Below, piece after piece: positions 25,036 through 37,464 of a DNA stretch of 64,000 bases. Source of the stretch: Mya arenaria (Eukaryota > Mollusca > Bivalvia > Myida > Myidae); assembly GCF_026914265.1 (NCBI RefSeq), contig NC_069124.1, positions 18,187,088-18,251,087 on the forward strand, given 5' to 3'. The translations under genes were made by a program, and so were the position numbers. The first letter of the stretch is position 1; each line of letters starts with the position of its first letter. The notes under the pieces are model-generated. The model had not been told where the DNA came from and searched no databases. It saw nothing but the letters and a program-made list of their open reading frames with translations.

Positions 25036-25204
25036 GAACGATATAGATGGCTTTACAAAAGAAAACGGTTAAAACGCTTTCAATTTCTATAATGAGTAAC
25101 AACCGTTTTGCGTCACGTCCGTGGTATGTTCAAGAATGTGGCAATAAGATAACTCAATATACGTTATCTTTGGGTCAAACACAGCTTAAAATACAATAAA
25201 GGTA

Positions 25205-25510
25205 ACAATATTTATTCAAGAAGCTACAGAAACAAGCTCAGTAGCAAAAAGTTAAAACATTAACCCGGTTTAATGGCACTTGGTAAACGCCAAAGATATA
25301 GAACATAAAATCACAAACAAGAAAAATGGAAGAACATCACAAAACTCCACAAACAGCACAGTGCATATTTTATATAAAAAATAGGTATGTTTATCACAAA
25401 TTGTTAGGTACCGCCTTGGAGCGGTCAGAAAAATATAAATTTACTGGGGGTTTAAACCAGTTTATGTGCACAAACCTCACTCTTATCCCAACAATCCTTT
25501 AAACAAGATA
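25205..25510. repeat. Dispersed repeat family, copy 2
   Basis: Same order of blocks as 8446-8760: agctcagtagcaaaaagtt, cacaaactccacaaacagcac-like text, tgggggtttaaaccag, then cctcactcttatcccaacaa. It sits just downstream of the LINE. Non-coding. Confidence 0.75.
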
Positions 25511-26960
25511 AAACGCAGTATGCATTAACTTGAGGAAACTTAACAATAAAACAAATAATAATAAACTTATAGGTAAACCCCAAGTAGTTCTATGATTAGA
25601 GATCCCAACTCTCTCTGCAGACGGAGGAATACAATTCAGAGCATCTGATGCAAAAACTATAACATCACAACATCACAAACAATCTGCCTTATAACGTAAA
25701 AGGTTTAAAACTGTGTGATCATAGAGTTTCATAATAAAAAGAATAAAAAAAGGTTTAAAGATAACATGAGTTAGCAAAATCTTCATAAAATCAGAGGACT
25801 GAAAGCTTAGTTATGTAAGGATGATATATTCAACCCTATATTTTGTTTCAGGTATTCAACTTCAAAAAATAAAAGGCAAGTGCTTTTCAAAATATTGACG
25901 TTATAACCACGGTTTAAATAAATGCAAGTTTTTTTATTTAGTCTATATGCCCAAAAAACTGATGGAAACATTTTAATTTTACGAAATTTCTTTAAAACAT
26001 CAACATCAAAACCGGGATTAGAAATACTATTAGCAATCAGCGATTTTAGACTAATATTGTACTTTGATATGAAATTATAATGACCATTAACACATTTTGA
26101 GAAAGTTTTCCTTAATCTATAATATCTGAAACTCTAGAAGATTTACCGTCATAAGTTTACTGCGAGAGCTGAATTTTTCTACATCTGTACATATTCTAGC
26201 AAATCATATCAACTGTGCAATAAAAGCACCATATGATGGTGAACTAGGAACATCTCCATCTAAAAAAGGGTAATTAAGTATTTTAAAATCATCTCGTATT
26301 TCACAAAAAAATGATACTCAAATCTCCCTTTACTTCGAGTTGCAGATCTGAATAGGATGCTTTTAAAACGAATGTATAAGATTTATTAAGTTGCAATCAA
26401 TCTTTTGTTTACTAATATATTTTAACAAATATCATATTCACAAAACTACTTTATTTATACAACACGGTTGCTATAGCGCATTATAAAGAACCATACACAC
26501 AAACCAAACTTCAAAAATCAATATTCTAAGCACAACTAATCCATGTAACACACACTAATATAGTTCCATATATATATAGAGAGAAAGAGATCGAAATACA
26601 ATTCAGTCATTGTTGAATTATTTGCAACACCATCATTTGACAAATTAAGCGTAAGTAATTTAAAACAAATATTTATATTTATATATAATGAACAATAATA
26701 TAATTGAGTCTTTAAACATGACATTTTGGAGCACAACTGGGTGTAAAGGTTTCATTAATACCTTTCACGTCTACGATGTCTATGTGATTTAGTACGCCCA
26801 CACTTGATTTTAAACAAAACAGGGTAGATTACAAGTCACATTTAAGTACCATTCGTTTCACAAAAGACCATATAAATCAATGTTAAGTTCATGTACACTT
26901 ATAAAGAATAAAATGACATAAACTTCAGACCTCAATATGAAACACGAAGAAATGTTGATA
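25511..26960. other. Intergenic stretch, no supported feature
   Basis: AT-rich sequence 3' of the GIMAP-type gene. Only short low-complexity frames; no domain, RNA gene or repeat structure recognised. Confidence 0.45.
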
Positions 26961-27099
26961 GAGCTAGCGAATTAACCACTTAAATAGTGAAAATATTCCC
27001 CTGGCATCCGGTACAGCCCTATTTGAAACCACAACTTCAGCGACTCTCGTGGCACCCTGTGCAGTAATATCGGCGACTACGGCTCCAGCTACTGCTGGG

Positions 27100-27873
27100 T
27101 TAGAGGTTATTGTCATAACAGCAGCAGCAGCCTGGTAACTTTCTTTTAAGAATTTCCTGGATGTCTTGCAGCTGCTTGTCAATATCTTTTGGACCCTTAT
27201 AGTTCGCAAGGCTCTCGGCTAACGCCTCACTGCAGGTGCTTAAATACTTGCATGAGTAAACTTCTTTTCCATTTCTACTTAACTTTTCAATTGTTTCTTC
27301 TAAGTTCTCTCGCGCTGTTTGCTTTGAGTTGGATTCATTTTCAATTCGTATAACTCGCCCTCCACACTTTTTAATGAAATCCCAAAGAGGGTCATTTTCC
27401 TTTAGTTTTTTCATAAAATGATCATCTGACTGAAATCGTTCTCCGTGTGTGACGACAATAATCAAGTGCTCACATATCTCCTTCCCAAACATCATTTGTA
27501 AATAGCTTAAGGTAAAACAGTCCTCATGGTTAAACCTTGTGGCTTCCAAAACTAACAGGAATGCATGCGGTTTATGGCAGTGCTTTGTTACGGACGACTG
27601 GATTTTCAAAGCCGTTTCTGCTAGTTTATCACTTGAATCAAATAGCCCCGGTGTGTCTACACATATATAGGTCAAGTTCTTATTGTGGTCAACAAACCTC
27701 CCTTCAACACATTCCTTTGTCACAGCATTAAAACTCAATTTTGCATCAAAAACCTTGCTGCCCAGAAGAGTATTTCCTGTAGAACTTTTACCGGTTCCAG
27801 ATTTTCCTATCAAAACAACTCTCATTTCTTGCATATCGTTGCTCATGTTGACGGTTTGATTGTGATCATGCAT
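27100..27873 (-). CDS. AIG1/GIMAP-type GTPase
   Basis: Single-exon, 257 residues. It is a septin-like GTPase of the AIG1 (GIMAP) family, which in animals is linked to immune-cell survival and pathogen response. The G1 P-loop GKSGTGKSSTGN is at residues 23-34, G2 Thr near 52 (NAVTKE), G3 DTPGLFD at 73-79, and the G4 position reads THGE (142-145) instead of the classic NKxD, as is common in this family. A helical, Lys-rich C-terminus ends in a Cys cluster (GCCCCYDNNL). An in-frame TAA directly precedes the ATG, so this is the first possible start. A second frame overlaps the 3' end and stays open to 26,964 (AAAAVMTITSNPAVAGAVV), which raises the possibility of a frameshift at the TTAAAAG run. 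It lies between receptor copies A and B on the same strand. Confidence 0.88.
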   Translation of the reverse strand: MHDHNQTVNMSNDMQEMRVVLIGKSGTGKSSTGNTLLGSKVFDAKLSFNAVTKECVEGRFVDHNKNLTYICVDTPGLFDSSDKLAETALKIQSSVTKHCHKPHAFLLVLEATRFNHEDCFTLSYLQMMFGKEICEHLIIVVTHGERFQSDDHFMKKLKENDPLWDFIKKCGGRVIRIENESNSKQTARENLEETIEKLSRNGKEVYSCKYLSTCSEALAESLANYKGPKDIDKQLQDIQEILKRKLPGCCCCYDNNL

Positions 27874-27909
27874 TTAACTATTCAATACAAAGTTCTTCAT
27901 GGTTATCAT

Positions 27910-30140
27910 TAAATTATCATACATTGTTACCACGTGATTACGAAAGAGATACTAGTAGGCATGAACTGATATTGTAGTGCAATAGATAATTGCAGTTTTT
28001 AAATATTTAATAAAATGTTCTCCGTGTGTATTTCCATTGTTATTGACATATTACTTCGTCAATTTTAATTTGTAAAAACGAGTTCACATCATTTTTATGC
28101 GTTTATACGAATGTATGTACACTTGTTAGGAGGAAAACAGCCCTTTGGGTAAATGTGAGGAATCTTTCTAATTCCATTATCTTCCTATTGCATGTATTTG
28201 TATTTCCATTGTAGGTACAAAACAACATTTGTGTAAGATAATTTCGAAACACGTACTTCCTCTAAGTTAGATGTATCAGGAGCAATTGATCTTCAATTAG
28301 ATGTCAAAAACACTGATGAACGAACGCTAATACTCAGCAGTTTGCTGAAATATTTTGATGTTCGAATAATAGACCTTGGTGTTGTCTCTGGAAACATATA
28401 TACCAAGTTTTATTTGAAACCATGAACAAATTTTAGTTATCACCAAGGTAAACGTGTTTGCTCAACGATGACACCAAGGCTATTGCGATTTTTTTCTTCG
28501 AACAGCAAACGAGATAAATACAAAGCTAACCTCAAAATCAGTGTTAACCAAGGTTACTTTGTCCTTATTGCATCAGTCAAGAATTTTTGTTTCAACTGAA
28601 ATAAGGTATCATTAAACAGTCTCTCGTTTGGCGATCTAGGACCACTTTAACCCTTTCGTTTTTAATTCATGTTTTTGGTTCAAGAATTGGCAAATTGAAC
28701 AAATAAATCTTTCTTTCTGAAGAGCAGCAACTTCCATATTATTAGTAAAGATATATGAAGTCATATTTATATTTAACAACCCAAACCTAACCAACAAGTT
28801 ATCAAAACATGTATGATATGAAGTTTGCAAATAATATTTCAATGCAATCTAATCAAAAAGCTGATATTAAACTGCCGATACGCGCTTAATGTATGACATC
28901 ATAACATTCCTGTTTTATGACAAACATATAAAAATAAAACATTTTAATATTAAAATCAAAAAGTTTTACTTAGCGTGATAGTTTGCTAAACTACAATAAT
29001 ACATTGAAATAAAACAATAAACATGTTAAACTCAACATGAACAGGGTCAACCTACTTGTCATTTTGATTGAAAACCATTTAATTCCTAAAAAGTCTGTGA
29101 CCTAAGTCTGACTTTAAATTTATTATTGTTCATGCATCATCTACTTGTCAAGTCAACTCTGTTGTGATCGTGGAGTTCTAGAGTGATTGACTCATTACTG
29201 AAACTAAGTGAACATTGAACTTGAACCCAAAATGTATAGGGATCATGTACTTGTCATGAGCAGCGTTATGTAATGCTAATAACGCAAGCACATTACACGT
29301 CTTGACTATTTAAACTGATTAAAAAGCGTAACATATTAAGGGGACCCGAAAACGTAGTAAATAGTCAGGTACATGAAAAATGAGTTAAATGTGAACACAT
29401 ATTCTGATCTGATTTATGCTTTGAAAATATGACAGAAAAAATTTAGTTTGCCGAAAAAGGTGGTTGATACGCTCTTCAAAATTGATTTAATTTAGGCTTG
29501 AGTTTACAACAATGAATAGGTGTCATCAACTCGTGATATTTTAAAATCCTTGTTCGTTGTTCTCGCACTTTAAACTGAGTTTCATATGACTGTTGAAACA
29601 TTAACATTGGCCTTTCTATCTCAAAAGTATGACTCATAAACTTATCAATTACAACCTACTACTCTAATTTTACGGACTTGATTTTAGGACATTTCACAAG
29701 TCATATACTGAAAAACGGCTATCTACTATAGATGTATCATTGTCCTAGGTCAAAAACAATCGCTTGAAAATGCGAACAAAACTTAATCATTCTATTTTTT
29801 GACCGACATTTGTTTAAAATCGTGCACAAAAACAGCTTTAATTTTACATCAAGGGTAAAATATGTCTTGCTTGGTCACAAAACAGAAGTCCATTAAATTG
29901 ACATTAAATCCAAAGTTATAATTTAATCCCCAACTCCACAAAACCTTAAGTAAGGCAAACTTCAAATAATGAGTATGTGCATTTGATGAGAAATAATTGA
30001 AAGTTAACCTCATTGAAAATAAAGTTATAGAACAAATCTTTAAAGTAATTCAGCACGTCATATTTTGTAAATATTTATGCGACGCCAACTTATTGACCGG
30101 TGTACAACCTACAGTAGACTTTTACTAGTCAAGTGTAGTT
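27910..30140. other. Intergenic stretch, no supported feature
   Basis: AT-rich, upstream of the GIMAP-type gene; the first few hundred bases may hold its promoter. No ORF over 70 codons with recognisable content and no obvious tandem structure. Confidence 0.45.
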
Positions 30141-30148
30141 TTTTAGGT

Positions 30149-30298
30149 AATGAAATGCGAGGTTGATGTCATTTTCGGGGTATGAACGCAATTGGGCTAG
30201 TCTAAGTGTGTGAAGTCCGCAGGACTTCACGCGTTCTTTGACCAGCCCAACTGCATTCATATCCCTGATAATGATATCAACCCCGCAATTCATTCCTT
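30149..30298. mobile_element. Palindromic MITE-like element
   Basis: An almost complete inverted repeat: the left arm (aatgcgaggttgatgtcatt onward) mirrors the right arm ending aatgatatcaaccccgcaat. The perfect centre is gtgaagtccgcaggacttcac. It has arms of about 70 bp and little spacer. The same type of sequence recurs at 47,928-48,015. Confidence 0.7.
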
Positions 30299-30789
30299 AT
30301 ATGTACATCAGTAGTTCATTATTTCATTCAAGAATTGATAAAAAAAATACTTTATTTCATTTAAAAAAACATTTAGTAATCCTTTCTTACCCATTCTGTA
30401 AATAGAACGGCCCGAAGGTAGCCGGAAACGTTTTTTTCACAAGAACGCGGGGAAAGATCAACCATTTGAAATTACTTTTAAACGTAAAATTGAAACCCTT
30501 ATGGCAAAATTACATTTAAAATATAATAAATCAACCCTTTCTAAGATTTTGTTTTATATTTTACGGGACCTGCTGACACAATACAAACAATCAATAGTTT
30601 TCATGTATATTGTTAAGCGATGTATTGCGATTCGAACATATCCGAAGATGTTTCGTTCATCGATTGATAAACACAATTGCCGAAAGGCAGCTTTTTTAAG
30701 GAATGGAAGTTGAGATGTAAATATACTGCGTTAACCTTCCTTATAGTATTCTGCGGACAATGTGTTAACAAATGTGTTAACCATGAACT

Positions 30790-31088
30790 GGTGGTGTTAG
30801 TAGATTATACTCCGGGTCCCGGTGAGAGCACATTGAAGGGTCCCTGAGTGACAGTTCAACCACCGCAGACTGGGCATACTATCAGGCGGTTAACCAGTAT
30901 TAGGTGCCTTCATCTCTGCAAGGAACTGACAACTTCTGTACATGCCAGGGGCAGTGTTACAGTGCGAGTAGTCGTAGAAAGGATTTCATAACTAATCACA
31001 TCAGAAGTAACCTGGTCCGCCCGGGAATCGAACCCGGGTTGTCGGATTCACAGTCCAACGCTCTACCGATTGAGCTAACCGGGCGGAC
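30790..31088 (-). mobile_element. tRNA-derived SINE
   Basis: The 5' head (31088 down to about 31,015) has a tRNA-like A box (TTAGCTCAATCGG), an anticodon arm TTGGA-CTGTGAA-TCCGA (GTG, His-like) and a perfect B box (GGTTCGATTCC). The sequence then continues as a 200-plus-bp body with TTCCTTGCAGAGATGAAGGC, which resembles the conserved central domains of metazoan SINEs. The acceptor stem does not fit standard tRNA geometry: three extra bases lie between GTCCGCC and position 8. I therefore treat it as a SINE, not a tRNA-His gene. The 3' limit is approximate. Confidence 0.65.
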
Positions 31089-31439
31089 TAACCATAAACT
31101 TTAATCTACGTTTCTCTACAAACAACAGTACACCCGGAGGACAAGATTTGATCTATTGCCTGACTGATTTTCCTATATTCATTTGCAAACGAAAATGCCC
31201 TTTTTACAAAGGGGGCGTACTAATAGATTTAAGTTCAAAACAAACACATTTATAATTTCTGCAAACAAGCTTAACTTTTTCAATATTTAAAGAATAATGC
31301 ATCGGGTAATTATTATTACAATAATCAACCAAAAGCCATGGCCATCCATGCATTCTCCTGTTTTGTTCATTTGTCATTTGTTTGTCATTTGTTTGAACTG
31401 GTTTTGAAAATTATGTTGTGAAATATTAAAACATAATAT

Positions 31440-31790
31440 ATATATTATATTCGAGGGGGGTTCTAAAAGTGTCGGGACAAGTGCCGTTACATTCTTATTT
31501 CTAATATTTGTACAAACTGCGTTAAGCATTTATAGCTCTTTTTAATTTGTGTTCATTTTAAAAAGCAAAAAAGACGCTAGTAATTATGACCATGGCAACG
31601 TTATTTTAACGCCAGTGGATCAAATAAATAATTGCAGACGATCTATGCCGAAATATTGGACGCAATACACTTGTCAACTTTCCCCAGACTCAGCTCGTAC
31701 TTGACGTTGGGGAAAAGCCTAAAGTCACATGGTGCTAGGTCCAGAGAGTACGAGGGCGGTGTATAGTTTTAATATCTAATCCAGCTTGTA
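31440..31790 (-). mobile_element. mariner transposase 3' fragment with terminal repeat
   Basis: On the minus strand near 31,770-31,660 the translation reads TPPSYSLDLAPCDFRLFPNV. This matches the mariner-family block around the third catalytic Asp (PPYSPDLAPCDFWLFP in typical members). It is followed by a stop and decayed sequence, then gtcccgacacttttagaac near 31,455-31,480, which looks like a mariner terminal inverted repeat. The 5' part is absent. Confidence 0.7.
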
Positions 31791-32264
31791 AGGGTGTGAG
31801 GTACTGTGAAGTTTGGGTCTTGAGTAAAATGCAACCCTTCTCAATATCAATATAAATAGCTTCAGAAACAAGCTCAGTAGCCAAACGTTTAAACATGAAC
31901 CCCGTTTAATGGCACTACAGTTATTTCCGTTCTGACAATGGTAAGTGTTATTACTTTTGTGTCTATGGCGCTGACTAGAGTTTTTATTTCTATTGTTTTC
32001 ACATGAGTAGCTTTTGCTCCTGTCTTGTTTATTTCGGCTACTACTTCGTCTAGTTAAAACTTATGTCTGCTTCGGATCTCAGAAAAGAGGCTAAGCAAAT
32101 GATATTTGGCAAAATGGGTTAGTGCAAAACATATACCACCAATTAAGACTAACTTTTGCCCTTTTAAAGCCGAAAAGTGGTTGAAAAATGGGGTCTATGG
32201 TCAAGGGGTGATTTTTTTTCGTATTTTGTATTAATATTATAAAGGATGAAGAAATGTTAAAAAT

Positions 32265-32545
32265 AATAATTTATATAAAGGATACCGAGTTAATTTGAAA
32301 CAAATGAGCATAAAACATATTATTTCTACCTTATGAGACTATAGTAAATAACAGCAAGTCTTTAAGCATTCACCAATCATTTAATATTTCTGCGCTTTCT
32401 GCTATTAAATTAACGGTTACAACCTTGTCAACAGTTATTCATGTTTTCCATAAATGCATTATTAAGTGAGAAGTTAAAGGTTTATTGGTCAAAATTGACG
32501 TTTGTTATGCATGTGTATGTATTGATTTTGAATAAGAGTGTCACT
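32265..32545. repeat. Dispersed repeat, direct copy 1
   Basis: About 280 bp aligned in the same orientation to 47,415-47,715. Shared blocks are ataaaggataccgagtt, atttctaccttat, agaagttaaaggttta and ttgattttgaataagag. Non-coding. Confidence 0.7.
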
Positions 32546-33257
32546 TGAAGATATCATTTATAAAGCTTACCACTTTTCGTTCATTTTTAGAAGTTATAAG
32601 ATAAACCTTATTGTCACACAGTATTTTCACACACTTCTCGAGAGCATCTTGGACAGAAAGTTTGATGGTACTCAAATGGTAGTTAATCAAAGGGACGCTG
32701 GACAGCTATTATCAGAAAACCTATTCAGTGAAAGTGATATTACTAAAACAGAAAAGGAAACCATGCAAGTGTACAAAACCATGTACAAAGCTTATGTTGA
32801 AATGGTCATCACTACCAAACACGAATTATTGCAACACGCTCGCTAGTTGTGAAAAGACAACCAACAACATGCTTCGTACGTGCATGGGCGGTTACAATGC
32901 GTTCAAATAATGTTACGCAGCACGTTCTTCCGTGAAACTCATTCGATTAAGCTGCATGTACCGTATATCTTCCAGCCACCATATCATGCAAGATACCAAT
33001 ACTTCATGCACCTGCTGGCGAATTTGACACGATTACTAACCTATTCACTGGTATTATCGAAATATAAGACAAATCCACAGTATCATTATATCGGATGAAC
33101 CATTGAATAGCTAAAGAATGGAACGCGTTTGGCAGAATCAAAAACCTCTAGTAGTATTTGTTTTAATTTCTTGCGAGCGATTGGTCATATCATGAAGTGT
33201 TTAAATATGGACGAAATAGAGGATATTTGTTAATTTCAGTGTAAGATCGTATTTTAT

Positions 33258-33332
33258 TTCACGAGTGTCATAGAAAAACATATTTTTACGAGTGGCGAAG
33301 CCACGAGTGAAAATATAGTTTTTCTATGATCA
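33258..33332. repeat. Hairpin repeat
   Basis: An inverted repeat of about 34-bp arms (tcatagaaaaac and gtttttctatgatc at the ends). It is centred on gagtggcgaagccactc. Imperfect. Probably a MITE remnant. Confidence 0.65.
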
Positions 33333-34794
33333 CGTTTTTTCTGTTTCTTTTATGCTTATTTTCCAAGTTTTATAGAATTTTAATTCATTTTCTTAACTAA
33401 CCCCCTTTTTGAAAAGGGTATTATTACGCCGCTACCAGTGGGGTGCCCCTCATAAAAAATTATAGCTGTCAATTTTCTATTTCCGGTTTGTTGAGAAAGA
33501 GTTCCCCTGATATTTTTATAGTTTATTATTTGCTCATTTTTTAGTGAAACTTATTTTATGAACAGTTATTAATGCATTTTTATAAGTGCATAAATGTTCA
33601 AAAATAACGAAAACACTTTATTTTAACCGTGGTATAAATTCAAACCCAAATTACTACGCCGCCATTTATTGAATGAAAATTCGAAAGATCGAATGTGATG
33701 TCAAAACAATTGCGGATAATCATTGGATGTAAAAATTATTTCTTAGTTTAATTTTGAGTTTCATGATCCTTGGATATTCAGTCATCTTAATGTCAGAAAC
33801 CAGTATGTTTTCTTGAAGGCAGGTCGATATCCATGTAATGATGAGGACCACGCTAGTTTGTTGCCACATTTTGAGGCGTGGGTAGGGTAAACAAAATCAG
33901 TAAATCTGTAAATTGTTGTGTGAAATTTCCGGGAGGTTCGTTTTGCGTATTACACCGACAAACAGTTCAAAATATATTTGAACGATTTTATAACATTTTT
34001 TACGTTCGAACAGTTGTTTTCATCTTTAATTTGTTTGACATGGATTGCATTCATTATGAAGTTAAAATCATAATACCGGTCGAATGTAACATAGTCTTGT
34101 TATTAAAAACAGTGAATACAGACTGCCTTAAAACTGTGCAAAGTCACAAAATGTTTCACACTTTGGTTGTTTACTAAGTGATTGCACTTACACATGCCCA
34201 TCTATAACCACGCAGAGGTCTTTGCCGCACGAAGGTGGTTCCTACGATGATTTGATACCGAAATCCGCCGTAAAACATATTGAATCTACGACTTCGTTGT
34301 AATTCATGTTTCCACTTGCATTATGCAAAGAAAAAGACAAACGGCACCAGCGTATGTTGTTATACTTAGGCAGTTTGTACAGATTGTATCGAATATGCGG
34401 CATTGAATGCCGCTATAGCAATTTCATGTCAGACCTTATTGACTTTTGAATAATCTGCATATATTATATATGGTTGTTTCCTTCTACAAATCAGAGAATG
34501 TTTCACACTTATTCATTTCCACATTTACACTTTTTCCCCTTCCAAGCGGTTAACAACCAATTTCTTAACTACTTGGCGCTCCCTTACTGTACAGGTCAGC
34601 AGGTGTTGTTTTATAATTTGATTTGTTCGTTGTTCGGGAGTTTGCTGTTATGCCAAAGACATCAAGAGAAGCAATATGTTTCATTTGCTTTTTTAAATAT
34701 ACTTACTTCAACGTTGATAGGCGTAGATGAAAGTTTCAGCTCATTGCCGTTTGTTCGTCTCATTCGAGCATTCTAAACAAAGTAACTGTTTCGT

Positions 34795-35252
34795 TTAAAG
34801 CTTGAGACATCGGGCCAAAGTGATAAAGAACCGATTTCTGACTTGAGTTATACCTATAATCCCTTCGGCAGTCCTACTAATTTTGTAGATCCAATCTGTG
34901 GCTTTATTTCTTGAAACTTCATTGAATAAGTTTTCAGTCTTATCCACGAAGTCCCTAGCCTGACATTCATTGTAATCAGTCTTTAGGCAGTGCATTCATT
35001 GGTTAACCATGGTAACATTGCTACAAAGGTCTCCACATATAGTTCCCTGTTACCCGTTTGCTGTGCCTTTATATAGCTAAACAGTATCTCAACTACTCCC
35101 AAGTATGAATGCCAATATGCAAAATACTTCATCATCTCAGATTTATATTCATGCACCGATATAACAAAAACGTCCATTTGCTTTTTAATACTAGCTAAGG
35201 TAATCATCGATATCACATTCGAGCGAAAGCATGTCCTGTTTTGAACGAACAT
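34795..35252 (-). pseudogene. Fragment of a multi-copy transposon-type protein
   Basis: Two adjoining minus-strand frames read FAYWHSYLGVVEILFSYIKA, ELYVETFVAMLPWL, then after a frame change LFNEVSRNKATDWIYKI and GIIGITQVRNRFF. This order matches an uncharacterised protein type that I recall as highly repeated in invertebrate and fish genomes, thought to be transposon-borne. The usual segment between the MLPW block and the FNEV block is deleted here. Family assignment is from memory. Confidence 0.45.
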
Positions 35253-35499
35253 CTGATGCAGATTTCGGGCCAGATTTTGTTACTTATATTGGCTGTTGGG
35301 TTATAGATAATGGTGTACTGAAACAGTTTGGATGACCAAAAGTACCATGTAAATGCACCACAGCATGCAGCACATGTTGAATTGTAATTTTTATTTATCA
35401 GGATTCCTTTGTTTGCTTTTCTAGTAATTATCTGAACATAAATAGACACATATCGCATCAATGAGGGTCTTCGGTTGTATGTTTTAAACATATGTTGAA

Positions 35500-37460
35500 T
35501 TATGTTTTAAAAATAAATGTACTGACATGCACTGACATGGTCTTTTCATGTATCTTAAGTGTGTATTACAGTGAGCGGTTTATTGTGTTCATCTACCAAG
35601 CAAATATTCCATGAAATACTGAAGCAGTTTCAGCGATGGATGCATGTGTACATTTATGGTAATTGTGTAAGACAGGGGGGGAGAACGGGTTATACTCCTA
35701 AAAATGGGCCGATTTTCGTATTGGTAGTATTTATTTCTATTCGTCATTGAAAGCAAAATAATACTAAGTATATGTTTTGAAAGAAATGCTGATTTCTTTT
35801 TGACCTTAAATCATCAGCTGTATTTCTATGTTAAGATATCCTATAGTTGTGTACAGGTTCCGGAGTTTGAACAGACTACAGTTGGCAAACAAATAGTCCG
35901 AGGAAAAAAGAAGCGTTGCTTTCATTTTGGCTCAACTAACTTTGTGGAGTAATTTTATTGTTTGCCGAAGACAACAAGATGGCATTGCTAAGTGCCAGTT
36001 GTTTGCCACATTTTTGTTGACTTGCTGGTATTTCCATGGACATTTGTTTGAAGAAAATGTACCCTCTTTGCACAACTCTTTTGGTGTCCACTTTAAAGAA
36101 GAATGACAGGAGTTTACAAACACTTGACAAGCACATTAACCATATCTTAACTATGGATTGAGACTATATTAAGCCAAGTTGCTGTAATGCGAAGATTAAA
36201 TTTTGGTAAGAATATTAAGATTACATGTTATCACTCTGTTTAAAGTTTTTAGTCACTAAAAGAGTGGGAATATTTGGTTGAATGATAAATATAAAAAGGT
36301 AACACGCAGAAAACAGTGAGTTATCGTCCTTTATAGTAAAGGTCCAACAAAGGTTTGCTTGCTTTCTTCCCGCTGGAAAATTCACAATTATATGGCACAG
36401 ATGTTTCTGATAGGTCAAAATAATTTACCAATGGGGATGACATATGTTTCAATGTATTCTGTATAAAACAATATCTAGTTTAAAATAGCTGTGAGTATTA
36501 TTTTCCATGTTGGGCGACACGGATTGTGCATATTGTTTAAATAAAAAGTCAAAAACTAAATGACAGTTTTGTGTTAATTTCTGTACAATTTAACTGGTGT
36601 TTGTGAGACACGAATGTTTAAGACAACACGGAAATGATGACAATTTAAGATAGGGTACATTCTGAGGGTTTAAAGGTTAAAATTGACGATGATCAAACGA
36701 TTATGAGTTGGTATTGGATTGTATTTGTGATGTCAATTGAAACGTTACTTCTTCATAAAAGAAAATATGCTTATACTAAAAGTTAAATTTGATTTCAAAT
36801 TATTGACTGAAAGAAATGAAATACTTGACCAGCGTGTCTCCGGAAACCATTACCAAGACTTGTCAAACATCAAACGTTTTAGAACATTTTAATCTATGCT
36901 TACAAACTTTTCAATGATTTAGGTAGCGTATGTTATTCCATATATAGCCTGAAATGTAGGGACCGAAAGAAAAACGACTCAACAAGTATTTGTTTTTTAA
37001 TGGTATTTATGTAAATGTATATACCACTCGAACTTTCTGAAAATCCCAAAACCACCTGCTTACATGTCCTCATATAGGTCTTTTAATTATATTGGAAAAA
37101 TACACACAAATTGTTCCGTTTGGGAAGAAATATCATACAGAATAATGGATTATTTACTAGATATTTAGCCACAGGTGTTGGTTATTCAAGGTTGCTTAGG
37201 GCAACAACACTAGAAAGAAACACACATATGAAAGAAAATACTTTCAAGTGTAGTTTTTTCATGTTAGGTTTGCGTCTCAATACAAACAAGAGATGTCACG
37301 GGAACAATGTTTATTATTTTTAATATCATAGGGGGTCGACTAACTAACTGGCTCTTATATTGCATGAAGAAAAGAAGTAAATTGAATGAATGTTTTCTTT
37401 GGATTTGACTAAAATTCCGCCGAAAAACTAAATTTTATTAAAGTTTTTCAGCACCGCACC
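35500..37460. other. Intergenic stretch, no supported feature
   Basis: Short overlapping frames at 35,932-36,136 show no recognisable domain. No RNA gene or structured repeat seen. Confidence 0.4.
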
Positions 37461-37464
37461 GTTT

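Noticed and set aside
31015-31088. Functional tRNA-His (GTG)
   Set aside because: The acceptor stem and positions 8-9 do not fit, and the sequence continues into a SINE-like body.
32538-32846. 102-codon plus-strand ORF (LLESILDRKFDGTQ, ETMQVYKTMYKAYVE)
   Set aside because: Looks somewhat protein-like but has no recognisable domain, partner exon or paralog in the window, so it is not called.
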